Assembly (NCBI GenBank): GCA_009843725.1
Contig: VYCX01000556.1
Coordinates: 1 to 12,919 of the forward strand
Reading direction: 5' to 3'
Length of the DNA stretch: 12,919 bases
Origin: Boseongicola sp. SB0675_bin_26
GTDB taxonomy: Bacteria; Pseudomonadota; Alphaproteobacteria; Rhodobacterales; Rhodobacteraceae
Shown: positions 7,820-12,919 of the stretch, in pieces
Layout: each line of letters starts with the position of its first letter
Position numbering within the stretch: position 1 is the first letter of the stretch
Position numbers and translations under genes: made by a program
Notes under the pieces: generated by a model
What the model was told of the DNA's origin: nothing
What the model saw: the letters and a program-made list of their open reading frames with translations, nothing else
The model's database searches: none

Positions 7820-8782
7820 CTATTCCAGTACGATGCCGCGACCGGCAAGGTACTCGTCGGTCACGTCCTCGGCCACCATAATCGAAGATTCGACAACGAT
7901 CCAGTCGTCCAGCTCTTCGCCCTTCGTGACATGGCGATAGGCGGCCATCACGGCTTCGTAGCCCACCAGATCGGTGTTGCCGTCGATCGTAGCGTTCAGC
8001 TCGCCGGCCCTCAGGGCAGCCAACGCCGACGGGATCGCGTCGTCGCCGACCACGATGATGTCATCAAGCTTGCCTGCGCCCTTGACGGCCTGAACCGCAC
8101 CCAGCGCCATCAAGTCATTGGAACCGACGATCGCATCGACCTCAGGGTGCGCCTGAAGGATGTCTTCTGATGCCTTCAGGCCCTTTTCCTGGTCCCAGTC
8201 GGCAGCAATCGATGCCACCACCTCAATCCCGTCATTGGCGTTGAACACTTCCATCATGCCATTCAGCCGAAGCTCGGCAGTCGAACTGCCGCGAAAGCCT
8301 TCGAGAATTGCGACTTTGCCTTTGCCACCCAGCTGATCGACGACCCATTGTGCCATGCCGGCAAACGAGGTTTTCTCATCCAGGCCTACAAAGGTCTCAA
8401 CCTTGGCCGGGCCGTCATCAACACGCGTGTCGGCGGTAATCACTGGGATCCCCGCGGCGTTGGCCTCCATCACTTTCGGGATCAATGCAGTCCCGTTCAT
8501 CGGGACCAGCACGATCGCGTCGTGACCCTTGACGATCTCGGTTTCAACCACGGCGATCTGGCCCTCGATGTCGCCGTTGAACTCGGCTGAAACATAGGAC
8601 AGCTCGATGCCCAGCTCGTCGGCTGCGCGCTTGGCCCCTTCGCCCATGCGCCAGTAGTAGGGGTTGTTCATGTCCTTGACGATGAAGGCCATGCTGATGT
8701 CCTCGGCGAATGTCGCCGTGGTCATAGATCCGGCCATGGCCATGGCGCCGATCGCCAGGCCCAGTTTCGACTTGATTTTCAT
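7820..8782 (-). CDS. Periplasmic sugar-binding protein (RbsB type) of ABC importer
   Basis: A 320-aa secreted receptor that delivers a sugar or polyol to the permease. Residues 1-26 form a signal peptide (MKIKSK, hydrophobic Ala/Met-rich core, likely cleavage after TFA before ED). The mature chain is a type I periplasmic-binding fold: NNPYYW (39-44), as in the aromatic ligand-stacking site of RbsB, TADTRVD with the Arg equivalent to a ribose-contacting Arg, FRGSSTAELR, GSNDLMALGA, and VVGDDAIPSA with the Asp near the pocket. Retention of these polar residues suggests a pentose, hexose or cyclitol ligand. The start at 8782 is set by the strong AAGGAGGG site (8792-8799). The frame is open upstream to a TTG at 8959, but that extension would bury the signal peptide and is rejected. 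First gene of the transporter set, downstream of the regulator. Confidence 0.95.
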   Translation of the reverse strand: MKIKSKLGLAIGAMAMAGSMTTATFAEDISMAFIVKDMNNPYYWRMGEGAKRAADELGIELSYVSAEFNGDIEGQIAVVETEIVKGHDAIVLVPMNGTALIPKVMEANAAGIPVITADTRVDDGPAKVETFVGLDEKTSFAGMAQWVVDQLGGKGKVAILEGFRGSSTAELRLNGMMEVFNANDGIEVVASIAADWDQEKGLKASEDILQAHPEVDAIVGSNDLMALGAVQAVKGAGKLDDIIVVGDDAIPSALAALRAGELNATIDGNTDLVGYEAVMAAYRHVTKGEELDDWIVVESSIMVAEDVTDEYLAGRGIVLE

Positions 8783-8791
8783 TACCGAGTT

Positions 8792-8799
8792 CCCTCCTT
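8792..8799 (-). promoter_or_regulatory. Strong ribosome binding site that fixes the binding-protein start
   Basis: Read on the - strand this is AAGGAGGG, a near-perfect Shine-Dalgarno sequence 9 nt before the ATG at 8782. It decides between the true start, which gives a clean signal peptide, and a TTG-initiated extension that would begin at 8959. It also suggests high translation of the binding protein. Confidence 0.85.
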
Positions 8800-8808
8800 G
8801 GATTTCGC

Positions 8809-8833
8809 GTGGCCGAACATTAGGTGCGGCCAC
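8809..8833. repeat. Inverted repeat upstream of the binding-protein gene
   Basis: GTGGCCG (8809-8815) and CGGCCAC (8827-8833) form a perfect 7-bp inverted repeat with an 11-nt spacer, 26 nt before the binding-protein ATG and just upstream of its ribosome site. It could be an operator or an mRNA stem in the 5' leader. A similar repeat with the same spacer lies before the GMC oxidoreductase gene. Chance occurrence in GC-rich DNA is possible. Confidence 0.4.
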
Positions 8834-8955
8834 AAAATTGCGTTCCGGCAGAGCTTGCTGCCCGCCCGCGACACGGGGAGCGTGCAACAGGCCGACCGGG
8901 CGACACGAGAGCGAAGATGTCCAAAATGAGTCCTTTGGCGGGAAGCCGTTGGGAC

Positions 8956-10659
8956 TCAATAGTGTCCATGCGCCCGCATCAGCGCATCAATGCGGTTTTG
9001 CGCATTGCCAAGCGCAACGGCAGGCTTCGCATCGCCCCGCAGCATCAGGTGGATCTCGTCGCCGAGAATTCCCAGAATGTCGCTGAATTCCGGGATCGGC
9101 GGGCGCGGCCAGATCTGCAGCTCGCCGCGGCGTTCCATGCCGTCGATTTCGCTGATAAGCGGGCTTTTGGCCTGTACCTCGGGGTCGGCGCTGGTCGAAA
9201 ACCGCGGGCTGGACAGATTTCCATTCTGGACATACCATTTCAGCATCTCGGGCTTGGTCAGGTATTCCATCACCTTCCACGACGCTTTCTTGCGTTCGCT
9301 GCTTAGGCCCTCCGGCATCGCTAGCGAGAAGCCTCCGATCGGAGAGACCGTGTGCGCGCCAGGCGCGTGCGGATGCGGCGCATAGTGAACCTTGCCGTGG
9401 GCTGGTGACGCGTCGTTCAATTCAAAGGCGGCCGCTCGGACACTCCAGCCATATGTCATTGCCGCGTGGCCTTCCGAGAAAATTCGGATGCGGCGATCCC
9501 AGTTGCAGGTCAGGCTGTCCTTGTGGGACAGACCGAGCAATTCCAGCAGGAACTCAGCGGCTTGTCGCGCAGGATCGGTATCGAGTTGCGGGCGATGGTT
9601 CTCGCCTGAAATCTCGGTGAGGTCGAATTCAACGCCAATTGGCTTGAGATTGATGATCGGCTGACCGAAATCCGCCAGTGTCTGGACGAATGTGTGGGCG
9701 ACCGGCGTGCCTCGGCCGTAGTTCATCACGATTCCGGACATGTTGAAGCCCGAGCGGTGCAGGACGCGTGCAGCAAACAGCACGTCGTCAGTGGTGCGCG
9801 GGATCGAAAGGCCGGCGTCGGCAAACAGGTCCGACCGGCAGAACAGCAGCTCCGCCGTCGGCTGGATCGGCAGGCCGAACTGCTTGTTGCACCAGAAAGA
9901 TCCGCGAAAGGCGGCATTGTGAAAGTCGGACGGGTTGTAGCGTTCCAGACGCATTATCTCGTCCAAGGGCTCGATCACACCTGCCTCGGCCAACTGACCG
10001 ACCCAGGGAAGGTCAATTGCAATCAGGTCGAATTCCGGAACCGGTTGCTTTGCACTGTCCATGATCTTGCTGTGCAGATCGTCCAGCGGCAGGTTGGTGA
10101 TCTCGATTTTCGTGCCGCAGAGCTCCTCCAGAATGGATGAGAACTCGTTCAGTGTCTTGAACGTCGGATCAATGGGGCCGAGGATCCGGAAGGTCCGGTC
10201 ATAGCCGACGCCGGTACGCATGGCACTGGGATAGGGCAGGATCCTTGAGGCCATGTAGTATCCGCCGAAGTAGAAGTCGCCGATCTCGCCGTCCCCGGTA
10301 TTGAATCCAAAGGTATTTCCGACCATGGCCTTGAGCTGCATGGCGAAACTCTCGAACTCTTCGATCAGCTTGCGCGTGGGATGCAGGGAGAAGGACTTTC
10401 CGGTCTTTGATTTCGGCCGCTTGTGCAGCAACCTCTGGTCGATCAGCTCTGAAATCCGCCGCATCGCCGTGCCATAGGGGACGTTGGCCGCCATTGCCGC
10501 CGAGGTGGTGGTCATCAGCTTGCCTTCCAGGTGCCGCCGCATGGCGTAGGAGATTATGTTCCAGCGCGCATCAGTGGTTGACAGTCCCGTCCGCGTTTCG
10601 GAAATCTCGCGATTGGCGTCCACGAAATTCAGGATTCGCAGGAGTTCTTCGCGTGTCAC
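8956..10659 (-). CDS. One-component regulator: winged HTH fused to solute-binding domain
   Basis: A 567-aa protein with two parts. Residues 1-115 look like a MarR-type winged helix-turn-helix: TTSAAMAANVPYGTAMRRIS (51-70) supplies the HTH, ELIDQRLLHKRP the following helix and turn, and KSKTGKSFSLHPTRK the wing. After a linker (about 115-155), residues 156-560 resemble a family-1 extracellular solute-binding protein: FDLIAIDLPWVGQLAEAGVIEPLDEI (210-235), FGLPIQPTAELLFCRSDLFADAGL (261-284), a TTDDVLFAARVL block and SPIGGFSLAMPEG. There is no signal peptide or membrane segment, so it should be cytoplasmic and bind DNA, with the solute-binding domain as ligand sensor. The start is GTG 10659, with GGAG 7 nt upstream. 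It lies divergent to the GMC gene and 173 bp before the binding-protein gene, so it probably regulates both arms. Domain calls rest on motif recognition, not a search. Confidence 0.85.
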   Translation of the reverse strand: MTREELLRILNFVDANREISETRTGLSTTDARWNIISYAMRRHLEGKLMTTTSAAMAANVPYGTAMRRISELIDQRLLHKRPKSKTGKSFSLHPTRKLIEEFESFAMQLKAMVGNTFGFNTGDGEIGDFYFGGYYMASRILPYPSAMRTGVGYDRTFRILGPIDPTFKTLNEFSSILEELCGTKIEITNLPLDDLHSKIMDSAKQPVPEFDLIAIDLPWVGQLAEAGVIEPLDEIMRLERYNPSDFHNAAFRGSFWCNKQFGLPIQPTAELLFCRSDLFADAGLSIPRTTDDVLFAARVLHRSGFNMSGIVMNYGRGTPVAHTFVQTLADFGQPIINLKPIGVEFDLTEISGENHRPQLDTDPARQAAEFLLELLGLSHKDSLTCNWDRRIRIFSEGHAAMTYGWSVRAAAFELNDASPAHGKVHYAPHPHAPGAHTVSPIGGFSLAMPEGLSSERKKASWKVMEYLTKPEMLKWYVQNGNLSSPRFSTSADPEVQAKSPLISEIDGMERRGELQIWPRPPIPEFSDILGILGDEIHLMLRGDAKPAVALGNAQNRIDALMRAHGHY

Positions 10660-10688
10660 TCAATCGCTCCAGGGCCAGGGTTCAAATT

Positions 10689-10704
10689 GTCCATATCTGA
10701 TAAT
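10689..10704. promoter_or_regulatory. Putative operator, copy 1
   Basis: GTCCATATCTGATAAT. It matches a second copy 49 bp away at 14 of 16 positions. With its left flank it also forms an imperfect palindrome, ATTGTC-N7-GATAAT, as expected for a dimeric wHTH. It overlaps the last base of the predicted -10 of the regulator promoter and covers the expected transcription start, a position that suits repression. The candidate binder is the HTH-SBP regulator encoded next to it (inference). Confidence 0.5.
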
Positions 10705-10732
10705 CTATAGATCCCGGACGCGAACGAGTGAA
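10704..10732 (-). promoter_or_regulatory. Putative sigma-70-like promoter of the regulator gene
   Basis: Read on the - strand: TTCACT (10732-10727), 17 nt, then TATAGA (10709-10704). Each hexamer matches the sigma-70 consensus at 4 of 6 positions. Transcription would start near 10697, giving a leader of just under 40 nt before the GTG at 10659. The two repeat copies lie on either side, which supports regulation at this site. No equally good promoter was found for the + strand GMC gene. Confidence 0.4.
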
Positions 10733-10737
10733 ATTTC

Positions 10738-10753
10738 GTCCAAATCTGACAAT
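10738..10753. promoter_or_regulatory. Putative operator, copy 2
   Basis: GTCCAAATCTGACAAT, differing from copy 1 only at positions 6 and 13. It lies just upstream of the predicted -35 of the regulator promoter and 73 bp before the GMC start codon, so one bound protein could affect both divergent genes. Confidence 0.5.
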
Positions 10754-10787
10754 TGCGTTGTTCCGGTGTCGTTGCCGGTCATGTCAC

Positions 10788-10810
10788 GCTTGGCCGACAA
10801 GTGTCCAAGC
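10788..10810. repeat. Inverted repeat upstream of the GMC oxidoreductase gene
   Basis: GCTTGG (10788-10793) and CCAAGC (10805-10810) form a perfect 6-bp inverted repeat with an 11-nt spacer, ending 15 nt before the GMC ATG. Spacer length and the shared TGGCCGA core resemble the repeat at 8809-8833 in front of the binding-protein gene. It may be an operator or a leader hairpin affecting translation, or chance. Confidence 0.35.
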
Positions 10811-10825
10811 AGGGTAAGCGGATCG

Positions 10826-12421
10826 ATGACGACCGGAGACCATGATTTTGCGGTTGTCGGCGCCGGGTCCGCAGGTTGTGCCGTCGCGGGGCGGCTTGCC
10901 GAAGCAGGATTTTCGGTGCTGCTGCTCGAGGCCGGTGGGCGCGACCGAAATCCTCTCATTCATATTCCTCTTGGATATTCGCTGCTTTATGACAATCCGG
11001 CGGTGAACTGGCGTTACGAAAGCCAGCCCGAGCCGCACTTGATGGGGCGCCGCCTGTTTCAGCCTCGCGGCAAGGTGTTGGGCGGCACCGGGGCGATCAA
11101 CGGCATGATCTACATGCGCGGCCAGCCGGAGGACTTCGATGGCTGGGCCGAGGCGGGATGCACTGGCTGGGGGTGGGACGACGTTCTGCCCTACTTCAAG
11201 TCCTGCGAGGATCAGGAGCGCGGCACCGATGCGTATCACGGCACCGGCGGGCCGGTCGCCGTTTCCGACCTTCGCACGGAACACAAGCTGGGCGCCGCCT
11301 TTCTCGCCGCATCGGTCGCGCTTGGGGTGCCGCGCAACGATGACTTCAACGGGCCTCGGCAGGAGGGAACGGGCTATGTCCAGACAACGACCCGCAACGG
11401 GCGCCGCTGGAGCACCGCGACGGGATATCTCAAGGGACCCGCCAAACGAAACATCGACCTTCGGCTCCATGCGATGGTCGAGCGCATCGAGATCGAGGGA
11501 AGACGGGCGACCGGTGTGACCTGGACGGACCAGGGTGGGTCGAAGTCTGCGCGTGTTCGCCGCGAGGTAATTCTCTGCGGAGGCGCATTTAACTCGCCTC
11601 AACTACTGCAGATCTCGGGCATCGGCCCCGAGGCGCACCTGCAGGCGCACGGAGTCGAGACCTTGCACCATCTGCCGGGTGTGGGCGAGAACCTGCAGGA
11701 CCATTTCGGAATCGGTGCCGAATACCGCTCGACCGTGAATTCCACCGTCAATGATCTCTACAACAACAAGCTGAAGGGCGGCCTCCAGCTGCTGCGCTAC
11801 CTTCTGTTCCGCACCGGGCCGTTTTCTGACAACGGCAACTACTCCAACACCTTCATCCGTTCGGGACCGCAGATTGACCGGCCCGACATGATGGTGACGT
11901 TCATGGCCTGGTGCACGGATGAACGGCTGAAGCCGCATCCCTTCTCGGGCTTCACGATCCTGGCAGAGCACATGCGCCCGAATTCATGCGGACACGTTCG
12001 CATCACCGGTCCGCGCGCATGGGATCAGCCCGCCATTCAGTTCAACTTTCTCGCTGATGCGGCGGACCGGCGTGCCGCGCTTGCGGGCCTGAAATTCGGA
12101 CGCAAGATCGCTGCGACGGCGCCAATGGCCAATTGCATCGAAAGCGAGATCTCGCCAGGCGAGGACGTTCAGTCGGACGACGAACTGCTGAACCATTGCC
12201 GGGCATCGGGGCTGTCGCTGCTGCATCCCGTGGGCACCTGCAAGATGGGGATCGGTGAGGGTGCGGTTGTGGATCCGCGTCTTCGGATCCACGGCATTGA
12301 CGGGTTGCGTGTGGTGGATGCGTCGATCATGCCGCGCATCGTGACCGGCAACACCAATGCCGCGGCCATCATGATCGGCGAAAAGGGGGCCGCCCTGATC
12401 GTGGAAGATGCGCGAAGATAG
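10826..12421 (+). CDS. GMC family FAD-dependent oxidoreductase (choline dehydrogenase-like)
   Basis: A 531-aa flavoprotein of the glucose-methanol-choline family, which oxidises primary or secondary alcohols of sugars, polyols or choline-like compounds. Seen in order: the FAD-binding GAGSAG (12-17) followed by LLLEAGG, the GMC signature region GKVLGGTGAINGMIYMRG, the second signature GAFNSPQLLQISGIG, VGENLQDH, and the C-terminal active-site segment LLHPVGTCKMG with VVDASIMP and TGNTNAAAIMIGEKGA, which supply the catalytic His and Asn. Length is normal. There is no signal peptide, so it should be cytoplasmic. The frame is open upstream to 10556, overlapping the regulator, but ATG 10826 gives the usual short lead into the FAD motif; ATG 10781 is a less likely alternative. 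The gene lies 13 nt before the next oxidoreductase, with which it should be co-transcribed. Substrate unknown. Confidence 0.94.
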   Translation: MTTGDHDFAVVGAGSAGCAVAGRLAEAGFSVLLLEAGGRDRNPLIHIPLGYSLLYDNPAVNWRYESQPEPHLMGRRLFQPRGKVLGGTGAINGMIYMRGQPEDFDGWAEAGCTGWGWDDVLPYFKSCEDQERGTDAYHGTGGPVAVSDLRTEHKLGAAFLAASVALGVPRNDDFNGPRQEGTGYVQTTTRNGRRWSTATGYLKGPAKRNIDLRLHAMVERIEIEGRRATGVTWTDQGGSKSARVRREVILCGGAFNSPQLLQISGIGPEAHLQAHGVETLHHLPGVGENLQDHFGIGAEYRSTVNSTVNDLYNNKLKGGLQLLRYLLFRTGPFSDNGNYSNTFIRSGPQIDRPDMMVTFMAWCTDERLKPHPFSGFTILAEHMRPNSCGHVRITGPRAWDQPAIQFNFLADAADRRAALAGLKFGRKIAATAPMANCIESEISPGEDVQSDDELLNHCRASGLSLLHPVGTCKMGIGEGAVVDPRLRIHGIDGLRVVDASIMPRIVTGNTNAAAIMIGEKGAALIVEDARR

Positions 12422-12434
12422 AAGGGGAAACGCC

Positions 12435-12919
12435 ATGCTGGGAATTGCGTTGCTTGGAAGCGGCCGCATGGCCCACGTCTACGGGCCGAAGATCGGAGCC
12501 CATCCCGGCCTGCGGCTGATTTCGGTGTTCAACCCCAATCTGGCCTCTGCGGAACAGGCGGCGGCTCGATATGGCGGCACGGCCAGCGCCGATCTGGACG
12601 CAGTGCTGGCCGACCCTTCGGTCGATGCCGTGGTCATCGCCACGCCGACCAACACCCATGTCGAATATGTTGAGGCCTCGGCGAAGGCCGGCAGGCCGAT
12701 CTATTGCGAGAAGCCGCTGGACCATACGCTGGAGCGCGTGGACCGTGCAATGTCGTGCCTGAAGGCGTACCCGGTCCCGTTCATGCTGGGATTCAATCGC
12801 CGGTTCGACCCGGACAATGCCAGCTTGCAGCGCGCTGTTCGGGCGGGCGAGATCGGCAAAGTCAACATGCTGATGAGCTGGAGCCGCGAGCCCGCGCCGC
12901 CGCCGATCGACTATGTTCG
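12435..12919 (+). CDS. Inositol 2-dehydrogenase-like Gfo/Idh/MocA oxidoreductase (3'-partial)
   Basis: 161 codons are visible and the gene continues beyond the window. The N-terminal Rossmann motif reads GSGRMA (8-13), followed by IATPTNTH (68-75), the family hallmark CEKPL (91-95), GFNRRFDP (119-126) and SREPAPPPIDYV (150-161). The last two blocks are typical of the IolG-like branch, which oxidises myo-inositol or related cyclitols with NAD+ at C2; relatives act on other sugars, so the substrate is not settled. ATG 12435 has an AAGGGG ribosome site at 12422-12427 and lies 13 nt after the GMC stop, so both should share an mRNA. It is a different branch from the - strand family member at 4899-6023. 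Confidence 0.9.
   Translation, partial: MLGIALLGSGRMAHVYGPKIGAHPGLRLISVFNPNLASAEQAAARYGGTASADLDAVLADPSVDAVVIATPTNTHVEYVEASAKAGRPIYCEKPLDHTLERVDRAMSCLKAYPVPFMLGFNRRFDPDNASLQRAVRAGEIGKVNMLMSWSREPAPPPIDYV

Noticed and set aside
8783..8959. TTG-initiated N-terminal extension of the periplasmic binding protein
   Set aside because: A clean signal peptide and a near-perfect ribosome site mark ATG 8782 as the start; the extension would place about 59 residues before the signal peptide.
10556..10825. Upstream extension of the GMC oxidoreductase frame
   Set aside because: It overlaps the regulator gene on the other strand and the divergent promoter region, and GMC enzymes have the FAD motif within the first 20 or so residues.
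10784..11602. 272-codon open frame on the - strand
   Set aside because: Antisense to the GMC oxidoreductase; composition is typical of a shadow frame.

Overview
The window is GC-rich and reads as an alphaproteobacterial chromosome, most likely from the Rhodobacterales/Roseobacter group. The main reason is the block heparinase II/III-like protein - purH - lspA - DUF3035 lipoprotein, a gene order I know from that group. No rRNA, tRNA, CRISPR array or recognisable transposase was seen.

Layout. (1) Positions 1-4181, + strand: a tightly packed housekeeping operon with a heparinase II/III-like protein (5' end outside the window), purH, lspA (start overlapping the purH stop as TGATG) and a DUF3035 lipoprotein. 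(2) Positions 4182-4898: about 0.7 kb without an intact gene. It contains a decayed remnant of a small Cys-containing (TRASH/YHS-like) protein and looks like a junction between conserved and accessory DNA. (3) Positions 4899-10659, - strand: a sugar/polyol locus. In transcription order it holds an unusual regulator (winged HTH fused to a family-1 solute-binding domain), an RbsB-type periplasmic binding protein, a strong hairpin, a single-domain ABC ATPase, an RbsC-type permease and a Gfo/Idh/MocA oxidoreductase. (4) Positions 10826-12919, + strand, divergent from the regulator: a GMC flavoprotein oxidoreductase followed by an inositol 2-dehydrogenase-like protein that runs off the window.

How it fits together (inference): the CUT2-type ABC importer brings in a sugar, cyclitol or related polyol. 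Two NAD(P)-dependent Gfo/Idh/MocA enzymes and one FAD-dependent GMC enzyme then oxidise or interconvert it. The substrate cannot be read from the sequence. The cytoplasmic HTH-SBP protein probably senses the ligand directly and controls both arms from the 166-bp divergent intergenic region, where two near-identical 16-bp direct repeats flank a plausible promoter for the regulator.

The most interesting item is the regulator. It reuses an extracellular solute-binding fold, of a different class from the transporter's own binding protein, as the sensor of a one-component transcription factor. The nearest architectural precedent I know is SgrR of enterobacteria, which uses a family-5 solute-binding domain.
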